DNA of 64,000 nucleotides from Bacteroidia bacterium (GTDB lineage Bacteria > Bacteroidota > Bacteroidia > CAILMK01 > JBBDIG01). The position numbers and the translations under genes are program-made. Positions 1 through 9,700 of the stretch are shown piece after piece. The stretch is from contig JBBDIG010000016.1 of assembly GCA_040880525.1 (NCBI GenBank), forward strand, positions 62,001 through 126,000. Direction: 5' to 3'. Numbering within the stretch: position 1 is the stretch's first letter; every line of letters begins with the position of its first letter. Below the pieces are notes generated by a model that was given only the letters and a program-made list of their open reading frames with translations, was not told where the DNA came from and made no database searches.

Positions 1-471
1 ACCGAAGCCAAAAACTCTCCTTTGGCTGAAATGCTTTTCGGATTTTCATTCGTGAAAGGCGTTTTCATTATGAATAACTTCATCTCCGTTACCAAGGATC
101 CCGCATATAAATGGGTGGACCTGATCCATACGCTGCGTCAAAGCATCAAAGATTTCGTGGAGGAAGGAACTGAGATCATCAGCCAGGAATATTTAGATGC
201 GCAGGAAGCGACTGGCGAAGATGGAGCGGCAGACGAAGACAATGCTGTAGTTATGATCAAGCAAATCCTGAACAGCCAGGTTAAGCCCGCAGTGGAGATG
301 GATGGGGGATTCATTGAATTTAAATCATTTGAAGAGGGAAAAGTGACGCTCATCCTGCGGGGTGCCTGTAGCGGCTGTCCGTCTTCTACCGTTACCCTGA
401 AAGCAGGAATTGAAGGATTGCTGAAAAGATTTGTTCCCGAGGTAAAAGAAGTAGTGGCCGAGGCGATGTAA
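1..471 (+). CDS. nfu: Nfu/NifU-like Fe-S cluster scaffold protein (5' end outside window)
   Basis: The reading frame is open back to base 1, so the true start lies upstream and only the last 156 codons are visible. The first visible residues (SPLAEMLF, VKGVFIMNNFISVTK) match the end of the Nfu N-terminal domain. The last ~75 residues are a NifU C-terminal domain with the cluster-binding CxxC (GACSGCPSST, near residue 123 counted from base 1). Nfu proteins carry a [4Fe-4S] cluster between subunits and deliver it to apoproteins in the cytoplasm. An acidic linker joins the two domains. The TTG at 22 and ATG at 31 fall inside the N-terminal domain and should not be taken as starts. Confidence 0.9.
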   Translation, partial: TEAKNSPLAEMLFGFSFVKGVFIMNNFISVTKDPAYKWVDLIHTLRQSIKDFVEEGTEIISQEYLDAQEATGEDGAADEDNAVVMIKQILNSQVKPAVEMDGGFIEFKSFEEGKVTLILRGACSGCPSSTVTLKAGIEGLLKRFVPEVKEVVAEAM

Positions 472-575
472 TTGCCAAAAAAGTTCAGGTTCAGCTTTTC
501 GTTGTATATTTCTGCGGTTTTAATGATCAGGGATTAGGCCCTCTTAGATAGTATTCATTTTAACAAATCATAATC

Positions 576-3515
576 ATGAAGAAGATTAACCGCCTGCTGA
601 TGGCAGGGCTCCTGTTGCCTTTCGCACTTATGGCGAGCAACCTGCCGGAACATCATCATTCCCACGAAAACGAAAAGCCCCTGGCGGCTGAAGCTAGGGC
701 CAATCCTGCAACCCAGGCGCTGCTGAGAAATGCTGCTCCCTGGCAAAAATTTGAGCAGCAGCATGGAAACTGGAATGTTGTGTTCAATGAAACGACCGGC
801 ATCCCTTCCCGTGCTTTTGGCAGCCCTATAGCCGTGCCCCTGAATGCTGACAATGTAAGCCGTGCGCGCTACTTCCTCCGCAATGCTCTTTCTGATTATC
901 CTGTTCCGGCAGATGATCTTGAACTGCGGAGCAATGTCAGCACATCAAAATATACGTATACCAAATTCTCCCAATATCATAAGGGATTGAAAATACTGAA
1001 TAGCAACGCGCAGGTCAGATTCAATGCTGAAGGAAATGTTACGCTTTTCCAGCTTTCGGTTTATCCTGATGCTGATGCCGCAACCTCACCGGAGATATTG
1101 AAAGAAGCGGTTTCCGGCCACCTCGAAAAGTTCTTTGATCACCCGGTGAAACGCATTGAGGCGGATGATGAACTTGCATTTCTGGCAGTTCCGGGTAGCG
1201 AAGGAAACGATCTGAAATTGGTATACCAGCTAAAAGTGTATACGCAGGAATCAGGAAGGCCCGAGGGAGAATTCAAGGTTTTCCTGGATGCACAATCCGG
1301 AGCGGTACTTTACAGCCAGAGCCTGGTGCATAACGCGAATTCGTCAATGAACCTGACAGCAACGGTTCACGAAACGAATCCATTGCAGGCAGCGGCAGAA
1401 TTCCCGGTTCCGCATGCAGAAGTGGAGATTAATGGAACCACATACCATACGGATGAGAATGGAAATCTGGATATTGACCTTTTCTCAGCTACACAAGCCA
1501 CTATCAAGCTTTCGGGAAAATGGAGTACGGTTTACACCGGCAACAGCAGCAACACAGTTTCTTCCTTTACAACTACACTGCAACCAGGAACCAACGCTAT
1601 TTCTTTTGACAGCGATGCCTCTCTGAGAGAGCTTTCTGCTTATTACCACGTCAATAAGATCCATGATTTTCTGAAGCTAAGCATTCCTGCTTTTGACGGT
1701 ATGGATTTCTCGCTCGCAACCAGGGTAGACCGTACAGATGGAAGTTGCAATGCATTTTATAACGGAAGTTCTATCAATTTCTACACTCCGGGAAATGGCT
1801 GTCAGGCATTTTCGCTGCTGGCAGATGTAGTTTATCATGAATATGGTCATGCCATTAATTACGAGTTTTACGACTGGTTAGGCGAAGACTTTGAGAACAG
1901 GGCATTGGGAGAAGGATATTCTGATATCTGGGCCCTGGCGATTACCGGGGAAGCGGTTCTGGGCCTTGGCCGCAGCCTCACCAATAATAATTCCTATGTC
2001 CGGAGGTATGATGCTGATCCTAAAGTTTATCCCCAGGATTTAACAGGAGAAGTACATGACGATGGAGAGATAATAGCCGGTGCCTGGTGGGATCTGGGCG
2101 TAAACCTCAACTCGCTGGAAGATATGTTTGACATATTCCTGGAAGCCTATCATGCTACGCCCAATGCTTTTGCCGGGGATGAAGGACGGCTTTATCACGA
2201 TATACTTATAGATGCACTGATGGCCGATGATGACGATGGTGATCTAACCAACGGCACACCCAATGAAATGGACATAATTGATGCTTTTGCCCGGCATGGT
2301 ATCACGATGCTGGCCCTTGCAGAACTGGAACATAATGAGATGCAAAGGGTAGAAGCCAATACCGGAATTACGATCGAAGCCACACTTGAAACTGACTTTA
2401 CCTCCTATGTGAAGGACCTGGAGGTATATTATTCGGTAGGCGATACCGGCAACTGGCAGGCGACTACAATGACCAATACAAGTGGAAACTTTTATTCAGC
2501 GGCCATTCCTTCACAGTCCCAGGGAACTATAGTAAATTATTACCTGCGCCTCCGGGATACTTATGACAATGTAACACAAGTGCTTCCCGCTGAAGCAGAT
2601 CTTGCAAACTCCAATATTCCCTATCAGATACTGGTGGGATACAACCGATTCCATATTGAGGATTTTGATGAGAATGAAGGCTTTTGGATGATAGGGCAGC
2701 CGGAGGATAATGCCAGCACCGGAGAATGGGAAATCGGTTATCCGCAGGCATCCTATCTGAATGTGGGCAGCGCATCCCCAAGTTCACAGGTGCAAACCGG
2801 AGAAGATCACACCACAGGCTATGGGAGATGTGCCATAACGGGGAATTCGAGTACAGTTACCGCAGCAAGCGTTCATGATGTGGATAATGGTATTACCACG
2901 CTGATATCCCCGGTGTTTGACCTTTCGGAATATGATGATCCTGTGATCGGGTATCATCGCTGGTATACGAACCGGCAGGGCGCCAATCCCGGAAATGATT
3001 ATTTTGAGGCAGCGATTAGCGATGATGGCGGATCAACCTGGAAGGATGTGGAGAATACAAATGTGCCAGACAAAAGCTGGAGACGCTACGCCTTTAAAGT
3101 CAAAGATTACATTGACGAGCTGGCCATTGTGCGCGTGCGGTTTATCGCGGCTGATAAATCAATTTCGGGTCCCAACAGCGGACAAAGCCTGGTGGAAGCT
3201 GCAATTGATGATCTGGAAATATTTGACACAAGGGTAAATACAGGTATTACCAGTCATTCTTCCGGAGATCTTGCGTTGCAGGTTTTTCCAAACCCTGCAA
3301 CCGGTAACCTGCGCATCTCCTGCAACAGCGACATGAGCAAGGGAACCCTTCGATTCATCTCGGTTTCAGGCAAAATATTGGAGCAGATCCCTTTGGCTGA
3401 AAGCAATCCGGGTATACTCGAAATGAATGTTTCGCACCTGCCTGCCGGTCTCTATCTTGTAGAACTTTCTGATGGCACACATATTAAACGGGTAAAATTA
3501 TCCGTAGTAAAATAA
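576..3515 (+). CDS. Secreted thermolysin/fungalysin-like metalloprotease with T9SS type A sorting domain
   Basis: This 979-residue protein has a signal peptide (MKKINRLLMAGLLLPFALMA), an FTP/PepSY-type propeptide (about residues 85-250) and a gluzincin catalytic domain. The zinc site is HEYGH (H421 and H425) with the third ligand at about E446 in ALGEGYSDIWA, close to thermolysin spacing. Beyond the catalytic domain are an Ig/FN3-like segment and a beta-sandwich of the type found in secreted proteases (about 690-890). Residues 905-979 are a type A sorting domain (VFPNPATG, GLYLVEL, ending KRVKLSVVK). It is probably made as an inactive zymogen, exported by Sec and T9SS, and used for extracellular protein breakdown. 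A terminator-like hairpin follows. Assignment to M4 or M36 is uncertain. Confidence 0.88.
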   Translation: MKKINRLLMAGLLLPFALMASNLPEHHHSHENEKPLAAEARANPATQALLRNAAPWQKFEQQHGNWNVVFNETTGIPSRAFGSPIAVPLNADNVSRARYFLRNALSDYPVPADDLELRSNVSTSKYTYTKFSQYHKGLKILNSNAQVRFNAEGNVTLFQLSVYPDADAATSPEILKEAVSGHLEKFFDHPVKRIEADDELAFLAVPGSEGNDLKLVYQLKVYTQESGRPEGEFKVFLDAQSGAVLYSQSLVHNANSSMNLTATVHETNPLQAAAEFPVPHAEVEINGTTYHTDENGNLDIDLFSATQATIKLSGKWSTVYTGNSSNTVSSFTTTLQPGTNAISFDSDASLRELSAYYHVNKIHDFLKLSIPAFDGMDFSLATRVDRTDGSCNAFYNGSSINFYTPGNGCQAFSLLADVVYHEYGHAINYEFYDWLGEDFENRALGEGYSDIWALAITGEAVLGLGRSLTNNNSYVRRYDADPKVYPQDLTGEVHDDGEIIAGAWWDLGVNLNSLEDMFDIFLEAYHATPNAFAGDEGRLYHDILIDALMADDDDGDLTNGTPNEMDIIDAFARHGITMLALAELEHNEMQRVEANTGITIEATLETDFTSYVKDLEVYYSVGDTGNWQATTMTNTSGNFYSAAIPSQSQGTIVNYYLRLRDTYDNVTQVLPAEADLANSNIPYQILVGYNRFHIEDFDENEGFWMIGQPEDNASTGEWEIGYPQASYLNVGSASPSSQVQTGEDHTTGYGRCAITGNSSTVTAASVHDVDNGITTLISPVFDLSEYDDPVIGYHRWYTNRQGANPGNDYFEAAISDDGGSTWKDVENTNVPDKSWRRYAFKVKDYIDELAIVRVRFIAADKSISGPNSGQSLVEAAIDDLEIFDTRVNTGITSHSSGDLALQVFPNPATGNLRISCNSDMSKGTLRFISVSGKILEQIPLAESNPGILEMNVSHLPAGLYLVELSDGTHIKRVKLSVVK

Positions 3516-3531
3516 TAATTATTAAATAAAT

Positions 3532-3570
3532 AAAAAGAGGGGTTTTCAAAAAATGAGAGTCCCTTTTTTT
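3532..3570 (+). terminator. Probable rho-independent terminator after the metalloprotease gene
   Basis: AAAAAGAGGG (3532-3541) can pair with CCCTTTTTTT (3561-3570), with one G-T wobble, across a ~19-base loop, and the downstream arm doubles as the T tract. It begins 16 bases after the stop codon. The stem is A/T rich, so this is moderate evidence. The rest of the 3516-3831 gap holds only the promoter described separately. Confidence 0.5.
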
Positions 3571-3800
3571 ATTTCCTCTATCCGGGCCGAACGAAGAAAT
3601 GTAGTTTCAGCAATTGCAAGTTTAAATTGAAAATCCTATTTTATTTTCCGGTTTATTATTTTTTATTTGCGTGCTTTAAAAATCACTCAATATTTCCTGC
3701 GGAAAGCAGAGCGATGGCCGGAAGACGATTTTTTTTTGACAACTTGATAAGTACCTGCGAATGCACGGAAAAGCACCAGAATCACACAGGTGTTTTTCTT

Positions 3801-3808
3801 TATTTTTG
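3801..3808 (+). promoter_or_regulatory. Bacteroidota -7 promoter element for the aminotransferase gene
   Basis: TATTTTTG fits TAnnTTTG and lies 23 bases before the ATG at 3832. No good -33 TTTG is visible. A longer reading frame starting at 3790 would overlap this element, which supports 3832 as the real start. Confidence 0.5.
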
Positions 3809-3831
3809 CCGGTCTTTTTGAAAATATCATA

Positions 3832-5031
3832 ATGAAGCGTGGACTCACTCAACGTATAAGTGAATTACAGGAAGCGGAAACGCTGAAGATGGCGCGCATG
3901 TGCCGTGAACTTCAGGAGGGCGGTAGCAAAGTGATCAGCCTGAGCCTGGGGGAGCCTGATTTCGCTACTCCGGAACATATCCGGGAAGCGGCCATTCAGG
4001 CCATTCGCGATGGATACAGCAGCTACCCGCCCGTTCCCGGATATTCTGACCTGCGCGAGGCCATAGCGGCTAAATTCAGGCGCGATAATAATTTGGATTA
4101 TGGGGCATCGCAGGTAATGGTGAGCACAGGCGCAAAGCAATCTTTGATGAACCTGCTTCTGGCGCTGGTGGAGAAAGGGGATGAGGTGATTCTGCCCGCT
4201 CCATATTGGGTCAGTTATCCGCAGATGGTGCAGTTTGCGCAGGCCACGGTTGTTCCCCTCAACACTAGCATTGAGAACGATTATAAAATAACACCGGAGC
4301 AACTTGAGGCAGCCATCACTGACAAGACCCGTGTATTTCTTTTTAATTCACCATGCAATCCGACAGGGAGTGTTTATTCAGAGGCAGAGCAGCGCGCGTT
4401 GGGAGAAGTGCTGGCAAGGCATCCGGAGGTGCAGATCATTTCAGACGAGATTTACGAATACATTACTTACGGAGAAAAGCATTTTTCGCTGGCGCAAATT
4501 CCTGAGCTGAATGAGCGAACTACGGTGGTAAATGGCGTCTCCAAAGGATTTGCAATGACCGGCTGGCGGATAGGCTACATGGCCGGCCCCGAATGGCTCA
4601 TCAAGGGTTGCGAGAAACTCCAGGGGCAATTCACCTCAGGGGCATGTTCTATCTCGCAACGGGCCACGCTTGCCGCGCTCACCAGCTCCCTGGAACCAAC
4701 CCGCCAAATGGCCACGAGCTTTGCGAAACGCAAAAAGCTTGTTGTCGAAAAGCTGAGCCAGATAAACGGCATTAAAGCCAACGATCCCAAAGGCGCATTT
4801 TATATTTTTCCCGAAATAAAACATTACTTCGGAACCCATACCAACAACCAGAGAATCCAGACCAGCAGCGAACTGTGCATGTATCTGCTTCAGGATGCGC
4901 ACGTATCGCTGGTAGCCGGAGAGGCTTTTGGCAGCCCCAACTGCATCCGCCTTTCCTTCGCTGCCTCAGAAACCGACCTTATTACAGGTTTGGAAAACAT
5001 CAAAAATTCACTTGATAAACTGGAGGTATGA
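3832..5031 (+). CDS. aspC: Class I pyridoxal-phosphate aminotransferase, aspartate aminotransferase-like
   Basis: A 399-residue fold-type I aminotransferase that likely moves an amino group between aspartate and 2-oxoglutarate in the cytoplasm. Visible landmarks are SLGEPDFATP near the N-terminus, SPCNPTGSVYS, the SDEIYE segment that contacts the cofactor ring, the Schiff-base lysine at about K238 in VSKGFAMTGWRIGY, and the C-terminal substrate arginine in NCIRLSFA. The ATG at 3832 gives the family's usual N-terminus (RGLTQRISEL); an upstream in-frame ATG at 3790 adds hydrophobic residues encoded over the promoter. The end overlaps the kinase gene by ATGA, suggesting translational coupling. 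Substrate specificity within the family cannot be fixed from sequence alone. Confidence 0.9.
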   Translation: MKRGLTQRISELQEAETLKMARMCRELQEGGSKVISLSLGEPDFATPEHIREAAIQAIRDGYSSYPPVPGYSDLREAIAAKFRRDNNLDYGASQVMVSTGAKQSLMNLLLALVEKGDEVILPAPYWVSYPQMVQFAQATVVPLNTSIENDYKITPEQLEAAITDKTRVFLFNSPCNPTGSVYSEAEQRALGEVLARHPEVQIISDEIYEYITYGEKHFSLAQIPELNERTTVVNGVSKGFAMTGWRIGYMAGPEWLIKGCEKLQGQFTSGACSISQRATLAALTSSLEPTRQMATSFAKRKKLVVEKLSQINGIKANDPKGAFYIFPEIKHYFGTHTNNQRIQTSSELCMYLLQDAHVSLVAGEAFGSPNCIRLSFAASETDLITGLENIKNSLDKLEV

Positions 5032-6041
5032 TTACAATGAAAGAACGGCTGGACGAAAAGAAGCTCAACTCAATTTTCGAAGATTTTACAACCAAGCGCG
5101 TGCTCATCGTGGGAGATGTGATGTTGGATGCTTACTGGTGGGGAAACGTAAACCGAATTTCTCCGGAAGCTCCGGTTCCCATAGTGCTGGTAAAGAAGAA
5201 AGAACACCGGCTGGGCGGAGCAGCCAACGTAGCGCTTAATGTAAAAGAACTCGGTGGGAACCCAGTACTTTGTTCGGTAATAGGTAAGGACTATGATGGC
5301 GGACACCTCACTGACTTGCTGGAATTGAGAGGTATTTCATCAGATAATCTCATCAGGTCTAAAGATCGTCCTACCACGGTGAAAACACGGATCCTGGGGA
5401 ATAACCACCAGTTGCTGCGTGTGGACAATGAACTGGATTTGCCGCTCACAGAAAAGGACAAGCAGCACCTGGAAAAAATGGTGGATGACCTCCTGACCAA
5501 TATTGATGTCGTGGTATTTGAAGATTATGACAAGGGTCTTCTTGCGCCAGGTATCATTAGTTTCATTACAGGCCAGGCACGTAAACTGAACATCCCGATC
5601 GTAGTGGATCCAAAGAAGAGCAACTTCAACGAGTACCATCATGCTACGCTGTTTAAGCCCAACTTCAAGGAGCTTACTGATGGGCTGAAGCTGGATGTCT
5701 CGCGTGAGTTTAATATTGATGAGGTGCGTGAAGCTGCGCGGGTGTTGCGCAAGCGGCTTTCACTGGATATGGCGATGATCACACTGTCAGAGCATGGCGT
5801 CTTCATCATGTCAGAAACCGAGGAGCACCTCATACCCGCGCATTACCGCGACATATATGATGTTTCAGGAGCCGGAGATACCGTAAGCAGTGTAGCAGCC
5901 CTTGCCCTGGCTTGCGGCCTTTCACCTTACGTGCTGGCCGAATTATCCAATCTGGCCGGAGGCATCGTCTGCGAACATGTAGGCGTAGTCCCCATCCAAA
6001 AGGAAAAACTGTTGGAGGAAAGCATCAAGGTTTTTGGGTAG
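5028..6041 (+). CDS. rfaE1: D-glycero-beta-D-manno-heptose-7-phosphate kinase (RfaE1/HldE kinase domain, stand-alone)
   Basis: A 337-residue PfkB-family kinase matching the first half of HldE. It opens with VLIVGDVMLDAYWWGNV and RISPEAPVPIV, has RLGGAANVALN, and ends with the catalytic DVSGAGDTV (Asp near 284) and the family tail AGGIVCEHVGVVPI. It phosphorylates heptose-7-phosphate at C1 on the way to ADP-heptose for lipopolysaccharide core. The nucleotidyltransferase half is absent, so a separate RfaE2 is expected elsewhere. A GGAGG at 5022-5026 is too close to the ATG at 5028 but about 10 bases from an ATG at 5037, so translation may start at 5037. The upstream aminotransferase gene overlaps it by 4 bases. 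Confidence 0.9.
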   Translation: MITMKERLDEKKLNSIFEDFTTKRVLIVGDVMLDAYWWGNVNRISPEAPVPIVLVKKKEHRLGGAANVALNVKELGGNPVLCSVIGKDYDGGHLTDLLELRGISSDNLIRSKDRPTTVKTRILGNNHQLLRVDNELDLPLTEKDKQHLEKMVDDLLTNIDVVVFEDYDKGLLAPGIISFITGQARKLNIPIVVDPKKSNFNEYHHATLFKPNFKELTDGLKLDVSREFNIDEVREAARVLRKRLSLDMAMITLSEHGVFIMSETEEHLIPAHYRDIYDVSGAGDTVSSVAALALACGLSPYVLAELSNLAGGIVCEHVGVVPIQKEKLLEESIKVFG

Positions 6042-6080
6042 AGAAGGAATAAGCGAAATACTAATAACGGATACTAATTC

Positions 6081-6210
6081 GGCCAATGGAAAATTGGCCA
6101 GGTTGTAAAAAACCGTTGAAACGGTTGTTGTCTTATTTTCAATTGCCCTCCGGTTGAAACCGGAGGCTATGTGCTCGTGTTTTTTCAATTGCTCCCGGTT
6201 TCAACCCTAT
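6081..6210. repeat. REP-like cluster of short palindromes
   Basis: Several compact hairpins lie in a row: GGCCAA/TTGGCC (6081-6099), AACCGTT-GA-AACGGTT (6111-6126) and CCTCCGGTT-GA-AACCGGAGG (6147-6166). A fourth segment at about 6192-6207, CCCGGTTTCAACCC, is the inverse complement of the same GGTTGAAACC core. The shared core and alternating orientation resemble the REP/BIME units that RAYT transposases spread in Bacteroidota. No RAYT gene is in the window. Downstream 6211-6240 shows nothing further. Confidence 0.55.
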
Positions 6211-6240
6211 CGTGTGGACACATCTTTTTAACATAACTTT

Positions 6241-6429
6241 ATGCAGAAGAGAGAATTTACAAAATTAAAAGACCATCGCTTAGAAGAAAGAGGCAACCGG
6301 ATCTTGGGAGATTTATTCTGGAAAAGCATTCATTCTATCCGGCAGCTTACAAAAAATGATGCAGATGCAGATGCAAAAGGATTTTATCGCTTTTTGCAAA
6401 ACGACAGAGTAAGAGTTTTATTAAAATAG
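6241..6429 (+). pseudogene. N-terminal remnant of an IS4-type transposase
   Basis: The 62 codons read like the transposase DNA-binding domain found at the N-terminus of many IS4-family enzymes: an RLEERGNRILGDLF helix followed by KGFYRFLQNDRV, compared with the family pattern of RL.kR...a..l then atkGaYRF..N..V. Full transposases are about 400-470 residues, so the DDE catalytic part is missing. A GCAGAT direct repeat makes an in-frame DADADAK stretch that looks like slippage. REP-like palindromes lie on both sides. From 6430 to 6602 no continuation was recognised. It could instead be a tiny expressed DNA-binding protein, but the isolated position favours decay. Confidence 0.6.
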
Positions 6430-6603
6430 AACCTGTCAAGGATGATAGCCTGATCCAAACGAACAACTATTTTGTGGATATTTAAGTGATGATGCCCCGT
6501 TCCATTTTGGGTCAAGGGGAGCTGGGGAATGACGTTTTATTCCTTTAATTCTCTGAAAGTTCCTCTGTTTATCCAAATTTTCGGTGCGTGGCTACGTTTT
6601 ACA

Positions 6604-6652
6604 AAACGTTTGAAATGGTTGTTCTCCGAAGTAACCCTGGTTTAAACCGGGG
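6604..6652. repeat. Second, degenerate REP-like palindrome pair
   Basis: AAACGTTTGAAATGGTT (6604-6620) is a decayed version of the hairpin at 6111-6126, with a similar GTTGTT following it. CCCTGGTTTAAACCGGGG (6635-6652) is a palindrome with one wobble pair. The order and spacing repeat the arrangement at 6111-6166. Lying 75 bases past the stop of the minus-strand giant gene, the second hairpin could also slow transcription there. Confidence 0.45.
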
Positions 6653-6726
6653 TAATGCAAGCAAAATCCATTAATGGCTTAGCTATTATGATTTGCCCAT
6701 TTCCATGTTGGATTTTGTTTAGATTA

Positions 6727-9700
6727 TTAAGGAGCACTATTTAATATCACTACCCGCTTCTGAATAACACCTTCATCAGCCATCACTTTTACCAAATAAA
6801 CTCCTGCCGCAAGATTCGAAGTATTGAGGACTTCCTTACCCTCCACCGTGAAGTCTGCACTCCTTAACTTTTTAACAAGCATTGTCCTTCCCCGCAAGTC
6901 GAGGATTTGAATCTCATTTACATGAAGTCCGGTGAAGTTTACGCTAACCTCATCTTTGGTAGGATTAGGATAAATAACCACACGGTTATAAATATATGTT
7001 TTGGCTATGCCAGTAACAAACCGGATAGAATCACCTTCTAAATTATACGGTAAAGGAGTTTCTGTAGCATTTATTAGCAGTACATCTTTTAGTTCGACCT
7101 TCAGGTGCGAAAGTGCTGTTTGTGGTAGCGGATCTTTTAGACGGAACTGGATCACACCTATTTTTCCAGAACCGGATACATTGCTGTGATTGATTCTGCT
7201 AATGGCCGTTTCCACTTCACCGTTTCCATTAAAAGATTTGTTTAAGTAAATCAATTCACTTCCTACATTACCAAGCCAACTATTGTGATAATTCAGCATT
7301 AAGCTATTCGGCTCAATGAATTCTGCTGGTACAGATACAGTGTATGCAATTCCATATACATCTTCTGCTTCTTGAATATCTGAACCAAAGTGAATATCCG
7401 CTTTCATTAACATTCCGGCAGTTAAGGAATCTTGTTGAAATTTTACTGACAGCACAGGATCATCCGGTCCTCCTAATTTGCTCAAACCCGTTTTATTATG
7501 GGTTTTATTATAATTAACTGAAACGGCTGTGGTATCAGCGGCAGATATAGTTCCACTACCATCGCAATCTGCATGTTTAATATTTGCTCCATTGGCAAGT
7601 GTATCGCTCCAGTCAGAGGCATGTTGTGCCGTCCAGGAAATTGAGCTATTGGCCCTGGTGGGGCCGGTTTTGCTGTATTGTGTGCCTATGGCGAGGATGT
7701 CAAAATTATTTGCCACTCCATCACTATTAGCATCTCCCGGCCAAACGCAGTCGCTGTCCAAAGTCAGGTTAACAGAAATTATGCTATCGCATCCTATAAA
7801 ATTTGGAATTGTATCGGTGTAATTTCCTGTGGTTGTCCAAACATATTTTCCACTTGGGGAAACAAAGCTGTCGCAAACAACCGGGCTAATACTGCTGAAA
7901 GTGGAATTCGTTATTGTTAAATATAATTTGATGATGGAGTCACATCCAATGGCGTTTTGAAATACTGCCATCAGAGTGTCACTAGAATAATAGGTAATGC
8001 CTGTAACCGGCCAATATAAGCTATCACAGGCTACAGTGCTGTAACTATCTATGCTGCTATTGTTAATGGTTAGCCCAATGGTGATAATACTATCACAACC
8101 ATAAAAATTTGGAATTGTATCGGTATAGCTACCATTGCTTTTCCAAATGTACCTGTTACTAGGGCTGATAAAACTATCACACACAACGGGATTAATGCTG
8201 TTATAGGAGCTTCTAATGGTAAGATTAATCGTTATCACGCTATCACAGCCCAAAGCATTTAGCAGTGTGTCGGTATATGTCCCGCTGCTATTCCAAATAT
8301 ACTTACTACTTGGACTAATAAAGCTGTCGCAAGCTGTGGGGTGTATTGCACTAGTAGTGCGAGGAATAATCGTAAGGTTCACAGAGATGACACTATCGCA
8401 ACCCAAAGCATTTAGCAGTGTGTCGGTATATATCCCGCTGCTATTCCAGATATATTTATTGCTGGGGCTAATAAAGCTGTCGCAAAAGAAAATTTGTATA
8501 CTGCTATCCGTAATTTGATTAATGGTTAGATTAACTGTTATAATGCTATCGCAACCAGATGAATTGAGTAAAGTATCAGAATAAACACCGCTGGTTGTCC
8601 AAATATATTCACCGCTTGGACTAATGAAACTGTCACAGCCATTCGCAAAAATGTTGTTTTGAGAAATTTCACAATTAGTGTATTTCGCGAGGAAAATGCT
8701 TGGATATACGTTTGGGGTAACAAAGTTTGCAATTCTTGGAGATGCGCTAAAATCAACGGTATGAGTAAATAGCCCTGTCAAATAAATAATGCCGGTATCC
8801 TGAACCACAATAGCTCTTGCTTCCTGATAACCGTAAATCACTCCAATTGGTTTAGCCCACATATAATTAGCGGCTGAGTCATATTTTGCAAAATACATGT
8901 CGTTATTCGATTTCGAGGTAATATAAGCATTATTTCCAGAAGGATCGAAATCCACGGTACCGCGAAACCCACCAGTTAAGTATATATTATCTTTTTGATC
9001 AGTGTATATGGCGTTATTGCTACTATGTATTTCCATGTGTTTACTACCTATATCCATTTCCATGTTTCTTCCCCATATATAATTCCCTGTACTATCATAT
9101 TTAGCCATAAAATATGAGTAAAAGTAGCCGCCTGCAGGAGAATAGAAACTTGCAATTACAGGAGAAGGATCTATGTCAGTAGAATCAGTGAAATGTCCAT
9201 ATAAATAGATATCTCCGTTAATGCCAATAGTGGAACCTATTGCCTTATCATCTTTATCTCCACCCACAATCTTAGCCCAAAGGTATTTTCCTGCGGTATC
9301 ATACTTAGTTATAAAAATGTCCTGGGCATTTGACGTAAACTGGGCTGAATTTACAGAAGGGTCAAAATCCAATGTTCCATTAAAAGTGCCAACTATATAT
9401 ATTCCAGAACTACAGTAGTACATTGAACGTATTTCCTCTTCACCCACTCCATTTAGTTGATGTGCCCATTGATACTGTCCCGAGGAGTTATACTTAGCTA
9501 AAAAAATATCAGCACCATTTCCAGTGGGTGCTGTCAAATTTGCCACGGCAGAAGAAGGGTCAAAGTCTTTTGTTCCCCTAAAGTTCCCTGCAACATAAAT
9601 ATTATTATCATCATCCATTGCGAAGCCTTGGGGCCGGTTATGGTTAGAGTAATCAGGCAAGTTTCCGCCTATTAATATGGACCAAATAAAATTTCCCGAA

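Noticed and set aside
3627-3821. Small gene in the gap before the aminotransferase
   Set aside because: Low-complexity Phe-rich translation without family features, and it overlaps the promoter.
7001-7189. A 62-codon plus-strand frame repeated identically at 11966-12154
   Set aside because: It is antisense to the converted tract; identity reflects the minus-strand duplication, not a separate gene.
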